Origin: Virgibacillus sp. 7505
Lineage (GTDB): Bacteria; Bacillota; Bacilli; Bacillales; Amphibacillaceae
NCBI RefSeq assembly: GCF_002272135.1
Contig: NZ_NPBF01000014.1
Span: forward strand, 1-64,000
Length of the DNA: 64,000 nt
Direction: 5' to 3'
The notes beneath the pieces were generated by a model. That model had not been told where the DNA came from. It searched no databases and worked only from the letters and a program-made list of their open reading frames with translations. Positions 23,100 to 30,693 of this stretch are shown here, piece by piece. Position 1 is the stretch's first letter. Each line of letters starts with the position of its first letter. The translations under genes were made by a program, and so were the position numbers.

Positions 23100-24545
23100 A
23101 TGAATGAGGAACAACTACTCAAATACATCACAGCTTCCGTATCAGCCATTAACGACCAGGTACAAGATGCAGGTGACCTACAACAGGATGATGAAGCTAG
23201 CGTGTTGATTGAGTCTATAATACAGATTCTTGAGCAGATGGACATCGATATTAATACTGTCATTCCTGAATTACTCTTGAAAGCTTACTTCGGGGGCATT
23301 GACCAAGCTACTGCAATGCTAATTGATGAGGGTATGGATATCGAGAAGGTTGCAGCGTTAACCGCATCCGGTAAAGTTGCAGCACCATTCCAGAAGAAAG
23401 TCCATTTGGACGCAGTCAATGAGCTTGTGAGCGATACACTAAGTGATTTTCAGGCCGCTATTCGTACTGCAAAGGGCAGTGCAAAGGACAACATTGAAGA
23501 CACGCTCAAAGAGGTTAAGAAAGATATAACCAATGGTCTTATTGTTGGAGATGCTCGTAAGGTTATACAGCAACGTGTGGCCAAGTCCTTTGAAAAGGGT
23601 GGATTAACCTCATTCGTTACGAAGGACGGCAAGAAGCTGCCGTTGGACTTCTATGCAATGACAGTTACAAGAGCAAAGACACGAGAAGCCACCACACAAG
23701 GCTCTGTCAATCGCTATAAAGAGAATAAAGTTACATTAGTCCAGGTCAACGAAAGAAGCGACACATGCGAAGTATGTGCTCGATTCAAGGACATGGTAAT
23801 CGATCTCACTGGCGATAATCCTGGCTTCAAATCGATAAAGGACAAAGGTGTAAAGCTTCCGCCTTACCATCCTAACTGCCAAGGAACTGTTAGACCGTTT
23901 GTTCTGGCGTTCAAAACAGAGGAGCAAATACAAAAGGAAAAGGGCAAATGGAAGTCTTTCAATCCTGAGAAGGACCCCCGTTCTATAACTGCTAAGAAGC
24001 AATATGAGCGCAATCAGAAGATAAGGCAGCAGGCTAATGCTGAAAAGAAAGAGTATGCTAAGTGGAAAGCAATGTTTGGTGATGAAGCACCTAAAACCAT
24101 CGGATCATTCCGGCGCATGAAAAGAGCTAACTCTACTAACTACCAGCATCTTGAAAAAAGATTTGAGAAAGAGAATGTACTCTCATCTCAACGGGAAAGA
24201 ATCAATAGTGGATATTATCCTAAAACTATCAGTAAAGGTAAACAAAACAAGCATATTGAAGGTACTAACGAATATAAGATGCATATGTTAAAATTAGGGG
24301 AAAGGGGATCTAAGCCTTCCATCCTAACCGAAGATCCTGAAAAGTTAGTGAATCAATATAGTGGAACTGGCCGTATTATTGCTAGCAGCTTGAGGAATCC
24401 ACCTAAAGAGGCGATAACTGCAGGCAAGATTATTGGTCAATATTTTGATCCTGGATCCATGGAATACGTAGATACTAGAGCCTTTATGATTGTTTATTCT
24501 AATAATGGGGTCCATTTATATCCGAAGAAGGAGGATGAATATTGA
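23100..24545 (+). CDS. MuF-type minor head protein with C-terminal toxin-50-like domain
   Basis: Residues about 1-290 are a phage minor capsid protein 2/MuF head morphogenesis domain, ending in the Cys/His site CEVC (223, 226) and HPNC (257, 260). Residues about 375-481 match the polymorphic toxin 50 (Ntox50) pattern: YYPKTISKGKQNKHIEGTNE, then ILTEDPEKLVNQYSGTGR. Temperate-phage MuF proteins with toxin tails are a described class; the toxin would be packaged in the virion and reach the next host with the DNA. Target and activity here are inferred. The following gene may encode immunity. Confidence 0.88.
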   Translation: MNEEQLLKYITASVSAINDQVQDAGDLQQDDEASVLIESIIQILEQMDIDINTVIPELLLKAYFGGIDQATAMLIDEGMDIEKVAALTASGKVAAPFQKKVHLDAVNELVSDTLSDFQAAIRTAKGSAKDNIEDTLKEVKKDITNGLIVGDARKVIQQRVAKSFEKGGLTSFVTKDGKKLPLDFYAMTVTRAKTREATTQGSVNRYKENKVTLVQVNERSDTCEVCARFKDMVIDLTGDNPGFKSIKDKGVKLPPYHPNCQGTVRPFVLAFKTEEQIQKEKGKWKSFNPEKDPRSITAKKQYERNQKIRQQANAEKKEYAKWKAMFGDEAPKTIGSFRRMKRANSTNYQHLEKRFEKENVLSSQRERINSGYYPKTISKGKQNKHIEGTNEYKMHMLKLGERGSKPSILTEDPEKLVNQYSGTGRIIASSLRNPPKEAITAGKIIGQYFDPGSMEYVDTRAFMIVYSNNGVHLYPKKEDEY

Positions 24546-24763
24546 TGACTGCGAAAATGTTGGTTAAATTAGCAGAGAATATCGATAAAAAAGTAGAAGT
24601 CCATCTGAAGAATGGAGAAAAGCTACGTTGTAAACCACAACAGTATTTAGAAGAGGATTATGAGTCCTTTTTGGTGGAGACATATGAAAATTACGGGTCA
24701 TATTCAGCTGGCATGTTAGTTGAATTAGAGGAAGATCAAATCTCTACTGTGAAGAAAATCTAA
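24545..24763 (+). CDS. Candidate immunity protein for the toxin-50 tail
   Basis: 72 aa; starts on the last base of the MuF-toxin stop codon, with AGGAGG about 10 nt upstream (TTG 24542 is also possible). A small acidic beta-rich protein (VEVHLKNGEKLRCKPQQY, then MLVELEEDQISTV) followed by a terminator. Coupling directly behind a toxin domain is the usual place of an immunity gene. The family itself is not one I can name with certainty. Confidence 0.6.
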   Translation: MTAKMLVKLAENIDKKVEVHLKNGEKLRCKPQQYLEEDYESFLVETYENYGSYSAGMLVELEEDQISTVKKI

Positions 24764-24803
24764 AAAGTCATCTCTCGTACATTTGAAGAGATGGCTTTTT
24801 TAT
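24763..24803 (+). terminator. Terminator after toxin/immunity pair
   Basis: AAAAGTCATCTCT pairs with AGAGATGGCTTTTT (one G-U), followed by T. It closes the portal-MuF unit. Confidence 0.85.
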
Positions 24804-24878
24804 ATTCTCCTGAAAGGAAGTGATCCTACATCTCGCTTTGCTACTGCGTTATGTAGCTGCTGAAAGGTGGTGGTGATA

Positions 24879-24962
24879 TTGAAGAGTAGTACACTGCATA
24901 ATGCATTGCTTGCTATTGCATACATCGAATATAGGTATAGCAATAAAAACGAAAGCCGATAA
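24879..24962 (+). CDS. 27-aa tiny reading frame, tentative
   Basis: TTG 24879 follows GGTGGTGGTGAT. The product begins MKSSTLHNALLAIAYIEYRY. It lies in the 290-bp gap before the scaffold gene, and the next terminator overlaps its end. Translation is uncertain. Confidence 0.3.
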   Translation: MKSSTLHNALLAIAYIEYRYSNKNESR

Positions 24963-24975
24963 GGCTTATTTTTTT
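24952..24975 (+). terminator. Terminator before scaffold gene
   Basis: AAAGCC pairs with GGCTT, followed by TTTTTTT. Two terminators within 200 bp around this gap suggest the capsid genes have their own promoter, not identified here. Confidence 0.7.
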
Positions 24976-25056
24976 ATGCCCAAACCATATTGACGGCGCT
25001 AAAAGCTATATGAGTATTGGTTCCTGCACCATAAAGCAGAGGAGAGGAGCAACACA

Positions 25057-25821
25057 ATGAAACCATTCACCGTTATTTATCTATGGATTATCAGTCTACT
25101 AACTCCGGCAGCTGCGCCTGCTGTTGAACGTCGCATGCCGTACAAACTTAATCTTCAGTTCTTTGCTGATGGAGAAGATGACGAGGGCGGCGATGAGAAT
25201 GACGGAGGAGACGACGATGATTCGGATGAGGACGAGGACGAAGATGACACGCCGGATTTAAACGAGCTGCTAAAGAATCCGAAGTTCAAGAAGCAATATA
25301 ATGAGCGATTCAAGACACAGCTTGGAAAACGAATGAAGAAGTTCGAGGGCATTGACCCTGAAGAGGCTCGCCGACTCAAACAACAGGCAGAGAAGAAGAA
25401 GGGGAAAGGCGCTGACGATGATGAAGGTGACGATTCCCAATCAAAGGAGCAAGAACAACGCCTCCTGCGGGCGGAACGCAGAGAAAAGCGGGCGCTAGTA
25501 AAAGAAGAAGCGCTGGAACGCGGTCACAATCCTAAGTTGGTTGCCCGTCTTATCGACTTGAATGAAGTGGATCTGGACGAAGACGGAGAGTCAGACAACC
25601 TCGAAGAGCTTATCGATGATCTTGAAGCGGAATTCGGTCATCTACTCGGTGGTAGTCGTGACGATAATGAGGACGATGAGGATGAAGACGAACCTTCGAC
25701 AAAGAAGAAAGCGTACAAGCCTGGTCGGAACCAGAAAAACAATAATAAAACGAAAAAGAAAGATCCGCGAGCTCTCGGTGCTGAACGTGCTGCTGCTCGC
25801 CACAAAAAGAAGGAGGACTAA
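25057..25821 (+). CDS. Capsid scaffold protein
   Basis: Internal scaffold for prohead assembly. 254 aa, highly charged and helical, with long Asp/Glu runs and a basic C-terminus. The segment KLNLQFFADG (about 30-39) is the usual start motif of phage scaffold/head proteins. Upstream of it lies an unusual hydrophobic stretch (VIYLWIISLLTPAAAPA), so translation could instead begin near Met27. The ATG at 25057 has a strong GAGGAGAGGAG site. Confidence 0.85.
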   Translation: MKPFTVIYLWIISLLTPAAAPAVERRMPYKLNLQFFADGEDDEGGDENDGGDDDDSDEDEDEDDTPDLNELLKNPKFKKQYNERFKTQLGKRMKKFEGIDPEEARRLKQQAEKKKGKGADDDEGDDSQSKEQEQRLLRAERREKRALVKEEALERGHNPKLVARLIDLNEVDLDEDGESDNLEELIDDLEAEFGHLLGGSRDDNEDDEDEDEPSTKKKAYKPGRNQKNNNKTKKKDPRALGAERAAARHKKKED

Positions 25822-25824
25822 TCA

Positions 25825-26187
25825 ATGAATCTACAACCTCGCCGCGAAGTAATCGCAGGACAGAAAGAGTTCTTGCGTAACGCTAATGATCTACAGTTCA
25901 AAACAGCTGGTGCAACACTTTCTGGCGCCGACTTTACTGCTGGAGAGTACGTGAAAGCTGGTACCGCAGTGTACAAGGGTGAAGATGGCTTATTCCATCC
26001 TTGGGCGGTCGATACGCCTGCTACTGCTCCTGCTGCTGGTCTGACAACACATGATGTCAAAGTTCTATCCAATCAAAATCCGATTGTCGGAGTACTTGCT
26101 GCCGGTCATCCACTTGAACGAAAATGCACAGGCGTTAATGCTGCATTTAAAGAAGCTACTAAAGGCCGTCTTGTATTCGATATCTAA
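25825..26187 (+). CDS. Head decoration/stabilising protein
   Basis: 120 aa, beta-rich and Gly/Ala-rich, between scaffold and major capsid genes. Typical of small capsid-cementing proteins (TLSGADFTAGEYVKAGTAVY). Starts 3 bp after the scaffold stop. Assignment rests on position and composition. Confidence 0.75.
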   Translation: MNLQPRREVIAGQKEFLRNANDLQFKTAGATLSGADFTAGEYVKAGTAVYKGEDGLFHPWAVDTPATAPAAGLTTHDVKVLSNQNPIVGVLAAGHPLERKCTGVNAAFKEATKGRLVFDI

Positions 26188-26218
26188 AAAACGAAGGTAA
26201 TTGAAAGGGGAAAAATAC

Positions 26219-27208
26219 ATGCCAACACATCTTGATGAATTCCAAGGAGAACAGTTTCAAGGATACGTGGAAAGCGTACCGCCTTCCAGAACTTATCCGC
26301 TTGCAAGATTCCTGCCAGTAGAGCCAATTGATGACATCGATTTCTCTTATGGCGTAATCAACAATAAATATGGTCGCGCTGCTTCTATCACTGGATGGAA
26401 CGCATCTACACCATTGCGCGATAAAAAGGAACTAGAGAAAGTTTACGGTTCTATCGCTAAGATTCAACATGGTTTCCGTTTGGACGAGAAAGAGATCCTG
26501 AAGTTTAACCGACCACGTACCGAAGGAGAGAAGCAACGCGCAGTAGAAGCCGTGTATAACGACACTGATGAGCTTATTTATGGTGTTGATGATACGGAGG
26601 AGTATCTGCGGGCTCAAGCTTTGTACAATGGGGTGCTCAATTACAAGGACGAAGACAACGATCTTGAAATTGAAGTTACATTCGATTTGCTGGATGAGAA
26701 CAAAATCACGGCAACTACTCCATGGAGCGATCCTGCTTCTACACCACTTACTGACATTCAGGTGGCTGTCCGTCAGTTCCAGAAGACGAACAAACGCCAG
26801 AAGCCAGTGGCTATGCACATGACGAGCGTTACAGAAGCTAACTTGCTGCAGAATGAACAGGTTCGCGTTCAGGTATTCGGTGAGAATAACGGTAATCGTA
26901 TCGTTACACAAGAAAACTTGCGAGCTGTATTCACTGCACTTGGTCTACCTCCATATGAAATAAACGACGATGTTTATTCCTTAGATGGTGAAGAAGAAGT
27001 GCAATTCCTTGCTGATAACAAAGTAGTATTCTTGGGTGCTGATCTAGGGAAAACATTCCTTGGACCGACAGAAGAAAACAACTTCAACCCGGGTAAATTC
27101 GGTGTGACAAAACGTGAGTCAGATCCACCACGACAATTTGTTCGCGTTGGTGAAGCGGCATTCCCAGGTCTGCAGCGTCCACAATCCATCGTTCATCTAT
27201 CTGTATAA
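26219..27208 (+). CDS. Major capsid protein (phage capsid E family)
   Basis: HK97-fold capsid subunit of the protein E group, 329 aa. Family features include the AASITGWNASTPLRDK region, KIQHGFRLDEKEIL, VVFLGADLGKTFLGPTEEN and a C-terminal VGEAAFPGLQRP. AAAGGGG precedes ATG 26219; the longer start at 26201 includes that site. A terminator follows, as expected for a highly expressed gene. Confidence 0.93.
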   Translation: MPTHLDEFQGEQFQGYVESVPPSRTYPLARFLPVEPIDDIDFSYGVINNKYGRAASITGWNASTPLRDKKELEKVYGSIAKIQHGFRLDEKEILKFNRPRTEGEKQRAVEAVYNDTDELIYGVDDTEEYLRAQALYNGVLNYKDEDNDLEIEVTFDLLDENKITATTPWSDPASTPLTDIQVAVRQFQKTNKRQKPVAMHMTSVTEANLLQNEQVRVQVFGENNGNRIVTQENLRAVFTALGLPPYEINDDVYSLDGEEEVQFLADNKVVFLGADLGKTFLGPTEENNFNPGKFGVTKRESDPPRQFVRVGEAAFPGLQRPQSIVHLSV

Positions 27209-27238
27209 GCAAGGCTTCTAACGAGGCTTTGCTTTTTT
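27209..27238 (+). terminator. Terminator after capsid gene
   Basis: GCAAGGCTTC pairs with GAGGCTTTGC using G-U pairs, followed by TTTTTT. Confidence 0.85.
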
Positions 27239-27268
27239 CTTTATCAAAAATAAAAGGAGGGCATTAAC

Positions 27269-27562
27269 ATGCCGAAATATGAAGCAAATGCTTATTTAAC
27301 TCAAGGCGGAAAGATGATTGCGCCAGGAGAAAAAGTTGAACTTACAGAAGAACAAGCAATTCGTTTGGGTCACAAGCTGAAAAACGCTCCAGGAAAAGAA
27401 ACCGAAGAGGGCGGTAATGGTGAAGAGAAGTACACTGAGGCTTCCTTGAAAAAGCTTGGTGCTGAAGGACAAAAAGCCATTGTCGAACAAGCAGGCGGTA
27501 ACTTGGAAGAAATCACAAATGAAGAAAAGCGCATTGCCTTTATCCTAGAAAATCAAGAATAA
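27269..27562 (+). CDS. Head-tail region small protein
   Basis: 97 aa. The N-terminus (YLTQGGKMIAPGEKVELTEE) is an SH3-like beta segment seen in proteins at this phage position (YqbF-like). The rest is an acidic helical pair. AAAGGAGG precedes the ATG. Confidence 0.65.
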   Translation: MPKYEANAYLTQGGKMIAPGEKVELTEEQAIRLGHKLKNAPGKETEEGGNGEEKYTEASLKKLGAEGQKAIVEQAGGNLEEITNEEKRIAFILENQE

Positions 27563-27575
27563 GCAGGTGATCCGA

Positions 27576-27911
27576 ATGGATTTCCAAACAATAAATGCAT
27601 ATCTAGAAAGCATCTTTAATTCCGATGCTTACACAGCGTTAGATAATGACGCAAGAAAAAAAGCGGTATTCTCTGCCACTGAACTGCTGAAAGATAAATT
27701 CGATGAATCCAAGCTAACTGATCGTGCAGTTGCTATCCAAGTCATGTACATGTTGGAAGGAGAAGAAGAGTATTTTGCTGTGCTTAAAAGGCATGGCATT
27801 ACCTCTTATTCTACTAAGGGTGTTTCAGTCAGTATCAGTGTTGGCAGCATATCCCCTGATGTTCTAACCATTTTGGGATATCACAAAGCCGGGATTGGTA
27901 GATTGATATGA
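27576..27911 (+). CDS. Head-tail connector (YqbG/gp6-like)
   Basis: 111 aa, all-helical like phage connector adaptors (TINAYLESIFNSDAYTALDN). It sits first in the connector series between capsid and tail tube. ATG 27576 follows AGGTGA. Ends as ATGA with the next gene. Confidence 0.75.
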   Translation: MDFQTINAYLESIFNSDAYTALDNDARKKAVFSATELLKDKFDESKLTDRAVAIQVMYMLEGEEEYFAVLKRHGITSYSTKGVSVSISVGSISPDVLTILGYHKAGIGRLI

Positions 27912-28252
27912 AACCACCAATGAGGCACCGGGTCCTCCTGGAGATTCCGGTATTGGACGAGAATGGTCAACCTAAGAAAGATAGATACGGTCGTCCAGTT
28001 ACACCGGAGCAAGTGGTGAGCAAAGCGCGTGTACAGCGAAAAACAAAGGTTGTCGAAGCATCAGATGGTCAACAACACGAAACAGTGCTGGAGGTTGATT
28101 TGCCAACCTACCAAAAGGTTGATTACCAGACAACACTCACCTACGTTGATGCATTAGGAATTCAAACTAAAGGGCAGGTGGTAGCCGTGGAGGATATATT
28201 GAATCTATCAGGCTCCAAAGTCTTTTATAGGACTGTTCACATTGGCCAGTAA
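27908..28252 (+). CDS. Head closure/stopper protein (YqbH-like)
   Basis: 114 aa, beta-rich (HRVLLEIPVLDENGQPKKDR, then VAVEDILNLSGSKVFYRTV), second in the connector series. Coupled to its neighbours by ATGA upstream and an 11-bp overlap downstream. Assignment by fold impression and order. Confidence 0.7.
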   Translation: MKPPMRHRVLLEIPVLDENGQPKKDRYGRPVTPEQVVSKARVQRKTKVVEASDGQQHETVLEVDLPTYQKVDYQTTLTYVDALGIQTKGQVVAVEDILNLSGSKVFYRTVHIGQ

Positions 28253-28736
28253 GGATGGATTCCTGTCGCTGGAATGGGAAGGATTGGAGGAATTAATCGA
28301 TCAGTTTGAACATATGGGAGACAAGTTTGAGGAAGCTCTAGTCGATGGATACACCGAATATGGCTTGTTAGTCGAAGAAGGCTCCCGAGCGCTGGCGGGC
28401 TATGACACGGGCGACTTGGAACAGAGCATAACCTTCGACCGGGCTGAATTAAATGGTGATACCGTCACAGTAGAAGGCGGTTCAAACCTTTCATATGCAC
28501 TCAGAAGGCATGAAGAACCATATCGAATGGGTGTCCATGATAAATACGATAACGGATCTCTGTTTCCTAATTACTATGTAGGTGGACGGGGTAGAGCCAC
28601 TGCCCGTAAGCCTACATGGATGGGGATGCGTCCGGGTCGTAAGTTCATGGAGAACGCAATCCTTGCTACAGAAACGAATTACAACGATATGCTGCAGCGT
28701 ATCATGGATATCACTCTAGGTGGTGGTCGCAAATGA
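28242..28736 (+). CDS. Tail completion protein, HK97 gp10-like (YqbI-like)
   Basis: 164 aa with the gp10-like pattern: an N-terminal helix EELIDQFEHMGDKFEEAL, then AGYDTGDLEQSITFD, then YALRRHEEPYRMG. Starts TTG 28242 without a clear ribosome site, probably by coupling. Confidence 0.8.
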   Translation: MASKDGFLSLEWEGLEELIDQFEHMGDKFEEALVDGYTEYGLLVEEGSRALAGYDTGDLEQSITFDRAELNGDTVTVEGGSNLSYALRRHEEPYRMGVHDKYDNGSLFPNYYVGGRGRATARKPTWMGMRPGRKFMENAILATETNYNDMLQRIMDITLGGGRK

Positions 28737-29167
28737 TACAAGAATATCTTATGAACCGACTAGCAGCAAAGTTTCCGGGGCTTACCTGGACAACGAGCTT
28801 TTATACGAACAATGACAATACAGGCACTATCTATTACGAGGGCGGGAGCAAGCCAAGCACTTATGAAGATAAGATGCGATACCCGCGATACATGATATGG
28901 CTACGGTCGTCAAAATGGGCTTATTTAGAAAGCCTTGTAGATCAGATACATGAGGAACTGCACGAGAAGGGAAACTTCACTGTTGCGGTTCCTCTTTATG
29001 ATGAGCAAGAACGTCAGATTGGTGAGGATTTACTCCATGTTTATTTCATCGAGGCAGCCAGTGATCCAAATAGGATTGGTGTACAAGATGATGTCATGGA
29101 ATACTCGCTTAATTTTGATGTGACACTTAAAAAAGTTAGAGGAGGAATTCTTGATGGCAACAGTTGA
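28733..29167 (+). CDS. Tail terminator-type minor protein (YqbJ-like)
   Basis: 144 aa with an alpha/beta pattern (IWLRSSKWAYLESLVDQIHE) as in phage tail terminator/minor capsid families. It is the last connector gene before the tail tube. Overlaps both neighbours. Confidence 0.75.
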   Translation: MIQEYLMNRLAAKFPGLTWTTSFYTNNDNTGTIYYEGGSKPSTYEDKMRYPRYMIWLRSSKWAYLESLVDQIHEELHEKGNFTVAVPLYDEQERQIGEDLLHVYFIEAASDPNRIGVQDDVMEYSLNFDVTLKKVRGGILDGNS

Positions 29168-29735
29168 TCCGATTCATATCCCTTTTGGGCTATCCGATAT
29201 CCTAATAGGTGAAGGGGCAGACGCAATTAAATTCGATGGTAAAGACAACTATCAAGCTGAAGGCGGAGAACTTAGTCTTACACCTTCATTTGAGGATATT
29301 GTTATCCAAGACTTTGGTACAGGCGTTTACGATCAGCGCCTTGTAGGTTGGGAAGGTACAGTGACTATCACAGCCTCCCACCAAAGCATTAAGATGCTTC
29401 AATTGGCTCTTGCAGCCACTGAGGAGATTACTGACGCGGAGTCTGGAGAGCTTACAGGCTTAATGGACTCTAAGATGGGTACATCCATCCGTACAAAAGG
29501 CAAAAAGGTTACGATCCACCCTAGACAGTACGCTGTTGATTACAAGGACATGGATATCACAATCTATAAAATGGCTTCCAACGGTGAAATGGCTCGTACA
29601 TTTGGTAATGAGCAAGGTAACGTCACTATCGAGCTTACAATGTTTGTTCGTGACAATGCTGATGCCAACAAGCCGGGTAACTATTTCTACATTGGTGGAA
29701 CTGATCCAAACGCTAGCGAAACACCAGCTGCATAA
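29154..29735 (+). CDS. Major tail tube protein
   Basis: 193 aa from ATG 29154 (AGGAGG 8 nt upstream). Beta-rich with features of siphovirus tube proteins (IPFGLSDILIGEGADAIKF, and VTIELTMFVRDNA near the end). A terminator follows, giving the expected high separate expression. Confidence 0.88.
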   Translation: MATVDPIHIPFGLSDILIGEGADAIKFDGKDNYQAEGGELSLTPSFEDIVIQDFGTGVYDQRLVGWEGTVTITASHQSIKMLQLALAATEEITDAESGELTGLMDSKMGTSIRTKGKKVTIHPRQYAVDYKDMDITIYKMASNGEMARTFGNEQGNVTIELTMFVRDNADANKPGNYFYIGGTDPNASETPAA

Positions 29736-29748
29736 ATCAAAAAATAAT

Positions 29749-29778
29749 GAGGGGTTGCCAAAAGGCGCTCCTCTTTTT
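29749..29778 (+). terminator. Terminator after tail tube gene
   Basis: GAGG-G and GCC pair with GGC and C-CCTC around AAAA, followed by TTTTT. Confidence 0.75.
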
Positions 29779-29795
29779 CATTAGGAGGAAATAGG

Positions 29796-30296
29796 ATGCC
29801 AACAACAGTACAGGTGAAAATTAAAGAACAAGATACAGTACGCACAGAAAGCCATGAAATTGAGGATATCGAGTTCTGGCAGTACGAAGAAATGATGAAA
29901 GTTGTTACAGACGTATTTTCTGAAGCTGAAAGAAATCCAGAAGTTGCTGCAATGGTTAATGACTTCCTTGGATCTCTTGAGAACGAGAATGATGACCTTG
30001 TACTAGATCAGAAATTCATTAAAGGCATTATAGGATCATTTGAATTATTCGCAGTTAAACTGCCGGGACATGCTATCAAGCTAGTATCTGTAATGAGTGG
30101 AATCGATCTAGCAATCTTGAAAAAGCAAAAGCTGATGAAAGTCTTGGATATTTATGATGCCGTAATCGAGGAGAACGACATCGAGGCTTTGGTGGAGCGA
30201 GGAAAAAAGTCTTTCGCAAAAACCAAGCGCAAGTTGGCGTTCAAGATTGGGGTGGCGAAAGTAACAAACGCAATAAAACCTTCGGCCCAACACTAA
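29796..30296 (+). CDS. Tail assembly chaperone (gpG-like)
   Basis: 166 aa, acidic and mostly helical. In long-tailed phages this protein, with a frameshifted longer form, coats the tape measure during tail assembly. A slippery A AAA AAG lies at 30203-30209, 29 codons before the stop. The -1 frame downstream is open to 30655. Confidence 0.9.
   Translation: MPTTVQVKIKEQDTVRTESHEIEDIEFWQYEEMMKVVTDVFSEAERNPEVAAMVNDFLGSLENENDDLVLDQKFIKGIIGSFELFAVKLPGHAIKLVSVMSGIDLAILKKQKLMKVLDIYDAVIEENDIEALVERGKKSFAKTKRKLAFKIGVAKVTNAIKPSAQH
30203..30209 (+). other. -1 ribosomal frameshift heptamer A AAA AAG
   Basis: In frame 0 the codons read GGA AAA AAG, the classic X XXY YYZ arrangement. The -1 frame is closed upstream by TGA at 30155 and open downstream to 30653, so the shift must fall in this stretch. 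No other standard heptamer is seen in the overlap. Confidence 0.85.
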
Positions 30297-30655
30297 CAGA
30301 AGCATTCGTATTTAAGCTGGCAAAGGATCTCGGGGGAGCAAAGGAAGTTATACATGGTAAAGCTTCCTCAATGCTCATGTACATGGATATGGCATTAAGA
30401 CGAGATGAGGACCTTGTAGAGCAAAAGAAAGCCGAACAATTTATTCAATACCTAATCGCTATGTATACACGCCCTCCCGCTATGGGAGAGAAGCGCGATC
30501 ATAAGTTTGAGCAAGGTAAGCGAGAGTTTGTCGAATCTCTTAAACCTAAGCTTCCTGAAAACAAGGGACCAGCGAAGGTATATCAATGGGATGAAGAGTT
30601 GATGAAGAGATTGGCAGCTCAACAGAATAAGCCGGGTGGTTTATCGAGTGTTTAG
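30209..30655 (+). CDS. Tail assembly chaperone, frameshift extension (gpGT T-part)
   Basis: Made as a fusion: 138 codons of the first chaperone, then about 148 codons here, giving a 286-aa GT form. After the slip the frame reads VFRKNQAQVGVQDWGG, then FVFKLAKDLGGAKEVIHGKA. An internal ATG at 30371 has no ribosome site, which argues against separate expression. In lambda-like phages the ratio of G to GT is set by frameshift frequency. Confidence 0.85.
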   Translation, partial: VFRKNQAQVGVQDWGGESNKRNKTFGPTLTEAFVFKLAKDLGGAKEVIHGKASSMLMYMDMALRRDEDLVEQKKAEQFIQYLIAMYTRPPAMGEKRDHKFEQGKREFVESLKPKLPENKGPAKVYQWDEELMKRLAAQQNKPGGLSSV

Positions 30656-30693
30656 AGAGTTTGCGAGCAGATCGGCAGAAGGGAGGGTAACCA

